A stretch of 7,296 bases of DNA from Alistipes sp. (GTDB lineage Bacteria > Bacteroidota > Bacteroidia > Bacteroidales > Rikenellaceae). Shown in pieces: positions 1 to 6,643 of the stretch. The stretch lies in NCBI GenBank assembly GCA_017391665.1, contig JAFOXS010000241.1, positions 1-7,296 of the forward strand, in the 5' to 3' direction. Under the pieces are notes generated by a model. It was not told where the DNA came from and did not search any database. It saw nothing but the letters and a program-made list of their open reading frames with translations. The position numbers and the translations under genes were made by a program. Numbering within the stretch: the stretch's first letter is position 1; each line of letters begins with the position of its first letter.

Positions 1-809
1 ATATAGCGACACTCGTTGCATGCGCAGGTCGAATCCTCGGGGGGAGCAGGGATAAATCGCTTCTCGGGATAACGCTTGCTCATCTCGGCCAGGATACCAG
101 CCTCCGTAACGACGATAAACTCGTCGGCATCGCTCTGTCCGCAATACTCCAGAATACCTGCCGTAGAACCCACATAGTCGGCTACCTTCACGATATAGGC
201 CTTGCACTCGGGGTGCACCACAATCTTCGCCGCAGGATGCTCCTCCTTGAGTTTGAGGATCTTCTCCAGTGAAAACTCCTCGTGAACCGTGCAAGCTCCG
301 TCCCACAACACCATATTATCGCGGCCCGTGAGTTTCTGAATATATGAGCCGAGGTTACGGTCGGGAGCAAAGATGATGGGCTGGTCAGCAGGGATGCTAT
401 TTACAACCTGCAGGGCATTTGACGATGTGCAGCACACATCCGTGAGTGCCTTAACGCCCACCGATGTATTAACATATGATACAACTTTATGGTCGGGATA
501 CTTGGCCTTGAAAGCTGCAAAAGCCTCCGCATCGCACGACTCAGCAAGCGAGCAGCCAGCCTCAGGCACGGGCAGCAGCACCTTCTTGTCGGGCGAGAGA
601 ACCTTGGCAGTCTCGGCCATAAAGTTTACGCCAGCAAAGAGGATGATGGGGGCATCAATATCGCGCGCCTTCACAGAGAGCGCCAGCGAATCACCCAGAA
701 AGTCGGCTACGGCCTGCACCTCAGGGGTGGTGTAGTAGTGAGCCAGGATGACAGCGTTCTTCTCTCGTTTTAACTCCTCAATTCGCTGTGCGAGTGAACT
801 TTTTGTCAT
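1..809 (-). CDS. nadA: Quinolinate synthase NadA (3' end missing at window edge)
   Basis: This [4Fe-4S] enzyme condenses iminoaspartate with dihydroxyacetone phosphate to quinolinate in the cytoplasm, the second step of NAD synthesis from aspartate. Reading from ATG at 807-809 gives 269 open codons to the window edge with no stop. Visible motifs: HYYT (residues 24-27) near the N-terminus, AGC with Cys86, YVNTS (112-116), APDRNLG (148-154), GAC with Cys173, HPEC (199-202) and a CACNEC cluster (262-267). Cys86, Cys173 and Cys267 are the expected cluster ligands by comparison with known NadA proteins. NadA is usually a little over 300 residues, so roughly the last 40 lie outside the window. It is the last gene seen in nadB-nadC-nadA, starting 18 bases after the nadC stop, so it is very probably co-transcribed. 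No good Shine-Dalgarno precedes it, as is usual in Bacteroidota. Confidence 0.96.
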   Translation of the reverse strand, partial: MTKSSLAQRIEELKREKNAVILAHYYTTPEVQAVADFLGDSLALSVKARDIDAPIILFAGVNFMAETAKVLSPDKKVLLPVPEAGCSLAESCDAEAFAAFKAKYPDHKVVSYVNTSVGVKALTDVCCTSSNALQVVNSIPADQPIIFAPDRNLGSYIQKLTGRDNMVLWDGACTVHEEFSLEKILKLKEEHPAAKIVVHPECKAYIVKVADYVGSTAGILEYCGQSDADEFIVVTEAGILAEMSKRYPEKRFIPAPPEDSTCACNECRY

Positions 810-827
810 AGACGAAAAATTTAGTGG

Positions 828-1676
828 TTAGTCAACCATAATATTCATACTGATGTCCATTGCCTTTACGGTGTGGGTAAGCGCACCTACGCTGATATAA
901 TCCACTCCCGTAGCAGCAACCTCCTTCAGACGGGGGATATTCATATTACCCGATGCCTCGGCCTTGATCGAGGGGTTAGCACCCTTGATGATTGCTACGG
1001 CCTCGGTCATCGTAGCGTTGTCCATATTATCGAGCATAATGATGTCGGCTCCTGCCGCGATAGCCTCACGCACCTCGTCGAGATTTGTGGTCTCCACCTC
1101 GATCTTGATCTCGGGTGCGATGTTTGAGCGCACCTGCTCAACGGCCTTCGTAATGCCGCCAGCCATCTTGATGTGGTTATCCTTAATCATCGCCATATCG
1201 TACAGGCCCATGCGGTGATTTGTACCACCACCGTGCTTAACGGCCATCTTATCCAATACACGCAGGCCGGGAGCGGTCTTGCGCGTGTCGAGCAACTCGG
1301 TGTGGGTGTCAGCCAGCTCGCGAACATACTTCGCTGTCTCGGTAGCGATACCGCACATACGCTGGAACAGGTTCAGCGACAAACGCTCACCACGCAGCAG
1401 CGTAGGATACGAGGCCTCAATCTTCAGAATCACATCGCCCTTTGAAACAAAGTCACCATCCTTGAAGTAAGGGGTAAAGACGATATCCTGCTGGAAACGC
1501 TCATAAACCATCTTTACAATCTCCAGACCAGAGATTACACCCTCCTGCTTGGCAGTCATAGTGGCTACGGCGTTCATCGTTGCGGGGATAATAGATTCGG
1601 TGGTAATATCTCCTGTGTTGATATCCTCCTCAATACCCAAATCGAGGAGCTTGGTGATCAAATTCTCGTACTGCAT
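828..1676 (-). CDS. nadC: Nicotinate-nucleotide pyrophosphorylase (quinolinate phosphoribosyltransferase) NadC
   Basis: This enzyme converts quinolinate and phosphoribosyl pyrophosphate to nicotinate mononucleotide, CO2 and pyrophosphate, the step where the aspartate route joins the common NAD pathway. The 282-residue product has normal family length. The N-terminal domain carries the EEDINTGDIT segment (16-25) and LRGERLSLNLFQRMCGIAT (94-112). The barrel domain carries DTRKTAPG (130-137), KHGGGTNHRMGL (147-158), KDNHI (165-169), EVE (193-195), LDN (215-217), EASGN (240-244) and SVGALTHT (262-269). These Arg, Lys, His and acidic residues form the phosphoribosyl and quinolinate sites in known NadC enzymes. 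The ATG lies only 6 bases beyond the nadB stop, and nadA follows 18 bases after its own stop, so the three genes form one operon. Nothing is truncated or missing. Confidence 0.97.
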   Translation of the reverse strand: MQYENLITKLLDLGIEEDINTGDITTESIIPATMNAVATMTAKQEGVISGLEIVKMVYERFQQDIVFTPYFKDGDFVSKGDVILKIEASYPTLLRGERLSLNLFQRMCGIATETAKYVRELADTHTELLDTRKTAPGLRVLDKMAVKHGGGTNHRMGLYDMAMIKDNHIKMAGGITKAVEQVRSNIAPEIKIEVETTNLDEVREAIAAGADIIMLDNMDNATMTEAVAIIKGANPSIKAEASGNMNIPRLKEVAATGVDYISVGALTHTVKAMDISMNIMVD

Positions 1677-1682
1677 ATTTCG

Positions 1683-3308
1683 CTAAAAATTAAAATAATT
1701 ACTATTTACTGGTGCGGTCGTAATCTCTGCACCCTTACGCTGCACCGAGTGCAGAGCGTAGGCCTCGTCGGCACAGGGGAAGTCCTCGCGGTAGTGACCG
1801 CCACGGCTCTCCTCACGCAACAACGCAGGCGACATAATCAGACGCGCAACACATAACAAACGGCGCGAAGCCTCGAGATAGTATTCACGGCCTGCAACCT
1901 TGCGCTCGGCCTGACGCTGCTTGATACTCTGCAACAGAGCCTCAATCTTCTTAAGGCCCGCCTTGAGTCCCTCCTCGCTGCGGATAATACCCGCATGTGA
2001 GTTCATAATCTCCGAAACCTGCTCCTTCAGGCTGGCATATAGCTCGGCATTTGTCTCATCCTTGGTATATTCGTGCTCGAAGTGGGGACACTCACCAACT
2101 GCGCCCACCTTAACCGAATCCTCAACGGCACGTGAGGCGAAGACCAGACACTCGATCAGTGAGTTCGAGGCCAGACGATTGGCACCCATAATACCCGTTG
2201 CCGCCACCTCGCCACACACGTAGAGGCGCTTGACATCGGTGCGACCCTCGTTGTTCGACATAACGCCACCCACCGAGTAGTGCGCCGCAGGCGCTACGGG
2301 AATCTCATGCGTGAGGTCATAGCCAAACTCCTTGCACTGGGCATATATACCCGGGAAACGCTGCAGGATCATCTCCTTGTCCAGATGCTTGAGCGAAAGG
2401 GTCACATAAGGCATCTGATCCTTCTGCATCTGCTTGTATATTGAGCGGGCAACGATATCGCGCGGAGCCAGCTCGGCCAGCTCGTGGATAGGCACCATGA
2501 ATCGTTTGCCATTCTTGTCCAAAAGATGGGCACGCTCACCACGCACCGCCTCGCTGATCAGAAAAGCACGCTGCGAATCCTTCAGATAAAGACCCGAGGG
2601 GTGGAACTGGATGAACTCCATGTCGAGGATACGGCATCCCGACTTGTAGGCAATAGCCAAACCGTCGCCAATGGTTGTCTGCGGATTTGTCGTACGGGCA
2701 TACACGGCCGACGCACCTCCCGACGTGAGGAACACATGGTTGGCAAAGAGCAGCACCTCACTACCCTTCTCGCCTGCCTGCTGCAGAGCCTCATTCTCGC
2801 TCCAGCAACGCACGCCGTAGCACTCTTGATCCTTGACGAGCAGATCCAGCAGAAGTGTATTCTCAAATATCTCGATATTATCGCGCTCGAGCACCTTCTT
2901 GATGGCAAACTCCGTGATCCAGCGTCCTGTGGCATCGCCACCGGCGTGAAGAATACGGCGCTTATGGTGTCCGCCCTCCAGACCCAGAGCCAGCGCTCCG
3001 TTGACGGTATCGAACTCCATGCCATCGGCTATGATCTCGGCGATACGGTCGGGACCCTCATTTACGAGTATCTCCACCGCTCGATTCTCACACAGGCCAC
3101 GGCCCGCGATAAGGGTGTCCGATTTATGTATTTCGGGGTTGTCGTCGTGCGATGTTACGGCCGCAATGCCGCCCTGAGCATTGAATGAATTGCTCTCGCG
3201 AAGGAAAGATTTGGTAATCACGGCCACGCTGCCTTTTGCCGACGCCTTATATGCGGCATACAATCCGGCCAATCCGCTACCGACGATTATATAATCAAAT
3301 TTACGCAT
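1683..3308 (-). CDS. nadB: L-aspartate oxidase NadB
   Basis: This FAD flavoprotein oxidises L-aspartate to iminoaspartate, the first step of de novo NAD synthesis. In other bacteria the electrons go to oxygen (giving H2O2) or to fumarate. The 541-residue product matches the usual length. It shows the FAD-binding GSGLAGL (10-16), AQGGIAA (44-50), AGGDATGR (122-129), FHPS with His236, EAVRGE (253-258), PRDIVAR (282-288), HYSVGG with His343, and the C-terminal FAD motif GEVAATGIMGANRLASNSL (366-384) including Arg378. These His and Arg residues match the substrate-binding residues of the fumarate reductase/aspartate oxidase family. The start is set at ATG 3308, because the residues just after it begin the FAD fold. 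An in-frame TTG at 3332 would add eight residues but lies in the putative operator. First gene of nadB-nadC-nadA; nadC starts 6 bases after its TAG. Confidence 0.97.
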   Translation of the reverse strand: MRKFDYIIVGSGLAGLYAAYKASAKGSVAVITKSFLRESNSFNAQGGIAAVTSHDDNPEIHKSDTLIAGRGLCENRAVEILVNEGPDRIAEIIADGMEFDTVNGALALGLEGGHHKRRILHAGGDATGRWITEFAIKKVLERDNIEIFENTLLLDLLVKDQECYGVRCWSENEALQQAGEKGSEVLLFANHVFLTSGGASAVYARTTNPQTTIGDGLAIAYKSGCRILDMEFIQFHPSGLYLKDSQRAFLISEAVRGERAHLLDKNGKRFMVPIHELAELAPRDIVARSIYKQMQKDQMPYVTLSLKHLDKEMILQRFPGIYAQCKEFGYDLTHEIPVAPAAHYSVGGVMSNNEGRTDVKRLYVCGEVAATGIMGANRLASNSLIECLVFASRAVEDSVKVGAVGECPHFEHEYTKDETNAELYASLKEQVSEIMNSHAGIIRSEEGLKAGLKKIEALLQSIKQRQAERKVAGREYYLEASRRLLCVARLIMSPALLREESRGGHYREDFPCADEAYALHSVQRKGAEITTAPVNSNYFNF

Positions 3309-3313
3309 CTTCG

Positions 3314-3343
3314 TAAGTATAATGATATGCAAATATCATCAAA
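3314..3343 (-). promoter_or_regulatory. Possible nadBCA promoter
   Basis: On the minus strand TTTG (complement of 3340-3343) is followed after 18 bases by TATACTTA (complement of 3314-3321). This resembles the Bacteroidota pattern TTTG / TAnnTTTG, with two mismatches in the -7 box. The box ends only five bases before the nadB ATG, so a transcript from it would be nearly leaderless. Either that is so, or the true promoter lies further upstream in 3344-3442, where I found no better match. The call is tentative. Confidence 0.35.
3322..3339. promoter_or_regulatory. Perfect inverted repeat before nadB, candidate operator
   Basis: The arms ATGATAT (3322-3328) and ATATCAT (3333-3339) are exact reverse complements around GCAA. 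The repeat fills exactly the 18-base spacer between the two boxes of the putative nadB promoter and ends 13 bases before the nadB ATG. A dimeric repressor bound here would block RNA polymerase, so control of NAD synthesis by a pyridine-nucleotide-sensing regulator is an attractive inference. No regulator gene lies in the window, and I do not recognise the site as a known motif. A 7-bp palindrome in AT-rich DNA can also arise by chance. Confidence 0.4.
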
Positions 3344-3442
3344 AAACTTTAGAAAAACTACGTTTTCGCCGAAAAAATAGTACGTACGGCCTATATTTTC
3401 CCTCCTCGGACATAATTTTCAATTATCCTCATCGTGCGAAAC

Positions 3443-3483
3443 AAAAAACCGAAGGCTGCCGACCTTTCCGCCAGCAGCCTCCG
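3443..3483 (-). terminator. Intrinsic terminator of the cytochrome c peroxidase gene
   Basis: Read on the minus strand, 3470-3483 pairs with 3450-3463 in a stem of about 14 bp around a six-base loop (GGAAAG), followed by one G and a run of six T. The stem uses G-U pairs that become mismatches when the plus strand is read (C3460/A3473 and A3462/C3471), so the minus-strand RNA is the functional one. It lies 27 bases beyond the stop codon of the peroxidase gene and should insulate nadB from it. Confidence 0.88.
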
Positions 3484-3509
3484 ATTATATCCGAAAACAA
3501 GGTATCCTA

Positions 3510-4880
3510 CTACTCGTTAGCGTTTGTCAGGGGCTTACCCTCATACTCGCCCGTAAGCGAGCGCAGGAACTCAACCATATCGCTGACCTCCGCCTGCGTA
3601 GGCTCAATATCGCACTGATAGATAGCCATATCGCGCACAGCCTCCTCCAGCGTCTGGCGTGTACCATCGTGGTAGTAGGGCCATGTGAGAGCCACATTGC
3701 GCAAACCCGGCACCTTGAAGCGATGGCGGTCGCGCTCCTCCTGCGTCTGCTTGAAGCGGCCATTATCCTCCTCGGTCAGCGCCAGACCTCGCTCCTCGAA
3801 GTAGTGACGACGCAGACCCATCAGCTCGTATGACTCACCGCCAAGGTTCACACCGGCGTGGCATGTAGCACAGCCGAACTCCTTGAAATACTCATAACCC
3901 TGAGCCGCCTGAGCCGAAATGGCACCCTTATCGCCCATCAGATACTTGTCAAATGGAGCGTTGGGCGTGATGAGCGTGCGCTCGAACTCCTCGATGGCAT
4001 TGGTGATATTTGCCTCCGACCAGCCATCGGGATAGGCCTGCTCAAACTCCTTGGTAAGAGCCTTGTCGGCTGCGAGTTTTGCGATAATTTCGTCGAACGA
4101 CTTTGAGGCCATCTCCACGGGGTTGAGCGGTGGTCCTGCCGCCTGATCAGCAAGCGTAGCGGCGCGGCCATCCCAGAACTGCACGAAGTTATATACGGCA
4201 TTATATGTCGTGGGGGCATTCACACCACCCTTCTGACCCTCGACACCCTCCGAGTACTGCTTATTGTCAACACCTGCAGTCGAGAGATCGTGGCACGTAG
4301 CGCACGACACGGTGTTATCCGATGAAAGACGAGTATCATGATAGAGGATCTTACCCAGCGCCGCCTTGCGCTCGTCAACCGAGATGGTCTGAACGATAGG
4401 ACGCACAGGCTCACTGCCAGCTATGCCATCGGCATAATACATCTCACGGAAAGATGCAGCCCACGCCTGAATGATATCACGCTTGGCCGAGGTCATCTGG
4501 CTACCCCAATGCACAAGGAAGTACTTTGCCGGGGGCATGCTCTGATCTGTGGCTACCTTCTCTACCTTTGCCACATCGACAGGATTAAGGACTCCACCCT
4601 CCGACAGAGCGGTCATAAGCGGTGCCACATCGAAGGCACGATAGCCCTGCTCCACATCCTGAAGCACCATATCACCCGCAACGGGCAACTGCGCATAGAA
4701 CGGCAGCGACGGGTCGGCGGTATGGCAACTTGCGCAACCACCCTCACGCAAAATCTCCAACACCTGAGCATTCAATCCAAGCTCCGAGGCAGGGGGACGG
4801 TTCATGCCGCAATAGAGGGCTGCAACCGCAATGGCAGCAAACAATGTTGCAACCATAACAACAACTCTTCTTTTCTCCAT
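3510..4880 (-). CDS. Tri-haem cytochrome c peroxidase, membrane-anchored
   Basis: Probable periplasmic haem enzyme reducing H2O2 to water with electrons from the respiratory chain. The 456-residue product begins with MEKRR and a hydrophobic stretch (about 6-24), a signal anchor; Cys24 is not in a clear lipobox. Three CxxCH haem sites are present: CASCH (49-53) in an N-terminal domain resembling the haem-binding domain found before such peroxidases, then CATCH (193-197) and CATCH (337-341) in a standard di-haem CcpA/MauG-type module. That module also has NAPTTYNAVYNFVQFWDGR (221-239), NPVEM with Glu256, PGLRNVALTWPYYHDG (391-406) and a late Met418, the likely axial ligand of the electron-transfer haem. 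Classical di-haem CcpA lacks the N-terminal haem domain; the quinol-linked YhjA type of enterics has three haems, so direct quinol oxidation is plausible but inferred. Monocistronic: own promoter and terminator, divergent from proC. Confidence 0.93.
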   Translation of the reverse strand: MEKRRVVVMVATLFAAIAVAALYCGMNRPPASELGLNAQVLEILREGGCASCHTADPSLPFYAQLPVAGDMVLQDVEQGYRAFDVAPLMTALSEGGVLNPVDVAKVEKVATDQSMPPAKYFLVHWGSQMTSAKRDIIQAWAASFREMYYADGIAGSEPVRPIVQTISVDERKAALGKILYHDTRLSSDNTVSCATCHDLSTAGVDNKQYSEGVEGQKGGVNAPTTYNAVYNFVQFWDGRAATLADQAAGPPLNPVEMASKSFDEIIAKLAADKALTKEFEQAYPDGWSEANITNAIEEFERTLITPNAPFDKYLMGDKGAISAQAAQGYEYFKEFGCATCHAGVNLGGESYELMGLRRHYFEERGLALTEEDNGRFKQTQEERDRHRFKVPGLRNVALTWPYYHDGTRQTLEEAVRDMAIYQCDIEPTQAEVSDMVEFLRSLTGEYEGKPLTNANE

Positions 4881-4945
4881 AGTGTTATCTATTTTATGGT
4901 TTTCTTCTTTCGCAACAACAGATCTTTTGACCGAGCGCGTTGATG

Positions 4946-4975
4946 TAAAAATACTATTTTTTTATGACTTTCAAA
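4946..4975 (-). promoter_or_regulatory. Promoter of the cytochrome c peroxidase gene
   Basis: On the minus strand TTTG (complement of 4972-4975) and TATTTTTA (complement of 4946-4953) are separated by 18 bases. This fits the Bacteroidota -33/-7 pattern with one mismatch (final A for G). It predicts an untranslated leader of roughly 60 bases before the ATG at 4880. It sits in the 168-bp divergent gap shared with proC, so one regulator could affect both directions. No obvious operator palindrome was seen here. Confidence 0.45.
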
Positions 4976-5048
4976 TATTTTTCTGCAAGAATCACACCCG
5001 CAAGCGATATTTTCAGTAAGTTTGTTCCTAAATAAAATATTTACGACC

Positions 5049-5834
5049 ATGCGTATAGCCATCATCGGCGCCGGCAACATGGGTGGAGCCATAGCCCGCG
5101 CACTTGTAAAATGCCCATCACTGAAGGAGGCGCAGATCATCTGCACCACACGAACACAATCATCGCTCGACCGACTGCGCGAGCGCACACCTAACATGCA
5201 ATTTACGCTCGACAACTGCGCTGCCGTAGCCTCGGCCGACATCGTTCTGCTGGCCGTAAAGCCTTGGCTCATGCGAGATGTTATTGAGCAGATACGCCCT
5301 GCGCTCAACCTCGAGCAGCAGATCATCATCTCTGTTGCTGCAGGCATCTCGCTCGACGACATGGCACAGATGCTGCATAGCGACAAGGCAACCATCTTCC
5401 GTCTTATACCCAACACCGCCATCGAGGTGATGTGCAGCATGACCTTCTTCTGCTCGCGCAACGCCACCGAGCAGCAGGAACAACTCATCACGCAGATCTT
5501 CAACGAGGCGGGATGCGCCATGGCTGTTGAGGAGAGCAAAATCGAGGCGGGCACCGCCCTGGCTTCGTGCGGCATAGCCTTCGCCATGCGATACATTCGC
5601 GCCGCTGCGGAAGCGGGCGTGGAGCTGGGATTCCGCGCAGCAGAGGCTCACAAGATAGTAGAATATACCGTAAAGGGTGCAGCCGAACTGCTACTGCACA
5701 ACGGCAACCACCCCGAGGCCGAGATCGACAAGGTGACAACAGCGGGTGGAATAACCATCAAGGGACTGAACGAGTTGGAGCATGCCGGTTTCAGCTCGGC
5801 CGTAGTACGCGGACACAAAGCCTGCATAAAGTAA
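5049..5834 (+). CDS. proC: Pyrroline-5-carboxylate reductase ProC
   Basis: This enzyme reduces 1-pyrroline-5-carboxylate to L-proline with NAD(P)H, the last step of proline synthesis, in the cytoplasm. The 261-residue product has family length. The N-terminal Rossmann fold shows IIGAGNMGGAI (5-15), LLAVKPW (67-73), SVAAGIS (95-101) and RLIPNTA (118-124). The C-terminal dimerisation domain ends with the family signature DKVTTAGGITIKGLNELEHAGF (227-248). The usual SGSGPAY segment is replaced by ASCGIAF (172-178), which may be a lineage form. ATG at 5049 is chosen because the dinucleotide-binding strand begins right after it; an in-frame TTG at 5022 would add nine residues before the usual family start. 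It is divergent from the peroxidase gene and lies 21 bases before an acetyltransferase gene, with which it probably shares a transcript. No convincing promoter box was found. Confidence 0.95.
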   Translation: MRIAIIGAGNMGGAIARALVKCPSLKEAQIICTTRTQSSLDRLRERTPNMQFTLDNCAAVASADIVLLAVKPWLMRDVIEQIRPALNLEQQIIISVAAGISLDDMAQMLHSDKATIFRLIPNTAIEVMCSMTFFCSRNATEQQEQLITQIFNEAGCAMAVEESKIEAGTALASCGIAFAMRYIRAAAEAGVELGFRAAEAHKIVEYTVKGAAELLLHNGNHPEAEIDKVTTAGGITIKGLNELEHAGFSSAVVRGHKACIK

Positions 5835-5855
5835 GAAGCACAAAAATAAAATTTC

Positions 5856-6380
5856 ATGGAAGAGATAAGAATTGATCTGCGCATCCCCGCCGAGGCCGAC
5901 CCACAGGAGAGCGCTCGTTGCATGGAGTTATGTTTCAAGATTAACCACACGATGCCCCTGAGTGAGGAGTACAATGCTCTGGTAAGAGAACTGTTTCTGG
6001 ACAACATAGGCGAGGGCAGCCGCGTCATGCCTCCCATCACGGTGGTGCGTGGCAAGAGCGTAAAGATAGGACGCAACGTAGTGATTATGAACAACGCCCT
6101 GATGATGGCTGCCGGAGGCATCACTATCGACGACGATGTGATGGTAGCCGCCAATGCGCAACTCATATCGAACAACCACGACCTCTACGACCATGCCGTA
6201 CTCACCTGCAAGCCCGTACACCTGAAGCGCAACTGCTGGATAGGAGCCGGAGCCACGATTCTGCCGGGCGTAACCGTTGGAGAGAACTCGGTGGTGGCAG
6301 CCGGAGCCGTGGTCACACGCGACGTGGAGGACAACACGGTTGTAGGAGGCAATCCCGCCCGCTTAATCAAGAGGTTATAA
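5856..6380 (+). CDS. Hexapeptide-repeat O-acetyltransferase, maltose/galactoside acetyltransferase-like
   Basis: Predicted cytoplasmic acyl-CoA-dependent acetyltransferase of the left-handed beta-helix superfamily. In the 174-residue product, hexapeptide repeats run from about residue 66 to 158 (for example VKIGRNVVI, ITIDDDVMV, CWIGAGATILPGVTVGENSVVAAGAVVT). The presumed catalytic His108 lies in SNNHDLYD (105-112), the position of the active-site His in LacA/Maa enzymes. The C-terminal GGNPARLIKRL (164-174) is typical of the family. It lacks the full-length N-terminal region of classical maltose acetyltransferase, starting instead with a short helical section (about 15-50). The acceptor cannot be read from the sequence; sugars or cell-surface glycan precursors are common for relatives. 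The ATG follows the proC stop by 21 bases across an A-rich spacer, suggesting co-transcription, though no metabolic link to proline is evident. Confidence 0.88.
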   Translation: MEEIRIDLRIPAEADPQESARCMELCFKINHTMPLSEEYNALVRELFLDNIGEGSRVMPPITVVRGKSVKIGRNVVIMNNALMMAAGGITIDDDVMVAANAQLISNNHDLYDHAVLTCKPVHLKRNCWIGAGATILPGVTVGENSVVAAGAVVTRDVEDNTVVGGNPARLIKRL

Positions 6381-6488
6381 ACCGCTCTGCTTGCGATATT
6401 TTTCGTTGCGTAAAGGTCTTTTTCAAAACAAAATGCACGGCCCTTCGCAATATTTATACTTTTAAGAAATTGCCCTTGCGAGTTTTTG

Positions 6489-6545
6489 GCGTAAATTGGC
6501 TAAAATAAGCACTATACAAAAACTTGCGTAAAACGGCTAAAAAGC
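6489..6545 (+). repeat. Imperfect direct repeat, two copies
   Basis: GCGTAAA, two variable bases, GGCTAAAA then (T)AAGC occurs at 6489-6510 and again at 6526-6545, 37 bases apart. The copies differ by two substitutions and a two-base gap. A shorter match, TTGCGTAAA, lies at 6406-6414. The second copy runs into the 5' arm of the downstream terminator hairpin. The function is unknown, and chance similarity in low-complexity DNA is possible. Confidence 0.4.
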
Positions 6546-6575
6546 GGCTTTCAGGCGTCTCGAAGGCCGTTTTTT
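6544..6575 (+). terminator. Intrinsic terminator after the proC-acetyltransferase operon
   Basis: GCGGCTTTC (6544-6552) pairs with GAAGGCCGT (6562-6570) in a 9-bp stem with two G-U pairs around a nine-base loop, followed directly by a T run (6570-6575). Upstream A bases extend the stem into the T run. It lies 164 bases beyond the acetyltransferase stop, leaving a long 3' untranslated tail. Because A and T runs flank both sides, it could also act weakly on the opposite strand. Confidence 0.75.
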
Positions 6576-6605
6576 GCTATTTTTTCACACTTTTTTCAAC
6601 AAAAA

Positions 6606-6637
6606 TTTGCTTCGATAGTTTTTTTTATCTATTTTTG
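6606..6637 (+). promoter_or_regulatory. Consensus Bacteroidota promoter for the small RNA
   Basis: TTTG (6606-6609) and TATTTTTG (6630-6637) match both boxes of the TTTG / TAnnTTTG consensus exactly, with a 20-base spacer. This is the best promoter match found in the window. No open reading frame follows it on the plus strand; the next plus-strand signal is a terminator about 230 bases on. Transcription would start near 6643-6646. Confidence 0.7.
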
Positions 6638-6643
6638 TATTTA

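Noticed and set aside
2484..3188. Long plus-strand open frame (234 codons) opposite nadB
   Set aside because: It lies wholly antisense to nadB, whose protein has all family motifs. The translated product shows no recognisable domain and is explained by the codon bias of the real gene.
3309..3332. Upstream TTG start adding eight residues to NadB
   Set aside because: ATG at 3308 begins right at the FAD-binding strand as in other NadB proteins, and the extension would overlap the palindrome and putative promoter.
3373..3387. Short palindromes (GTACGTAC and TTTTC/GAAAA) between the peroxidase terminator and nadB
   Set aside because: Too short and AT-rich to separate from chance, and they match no promoter box or known operator.
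4338..4943. Plus-strand open frame (201 codons) opposite the peroxidase gene start
   Set aside because: Antisense to an intact tri-haem peroxidase gene; the product is His- and Arg-rich with no domain-like pattern.
5022..5048. Upstream TTG start adding nine residues to ProC
   Set aside because: ATG at 5049 places the dinucleotide-binding motif at the usual distance from the N-terminus.
4889..5596. Minus-strand open frame (235 codons) opposite proC and the divergent gap
   Set aside because: Mostly antisense to the clearly identified proC, with no recognisable motif in the product; it would also remove the divergent promoter region.
5648..6175. Minus-strand open frame (175 codons) opposite proC and the acetyltransferase
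   Set aside because: It crosses two well-supported genes on the other strand and has no recognisable motif.
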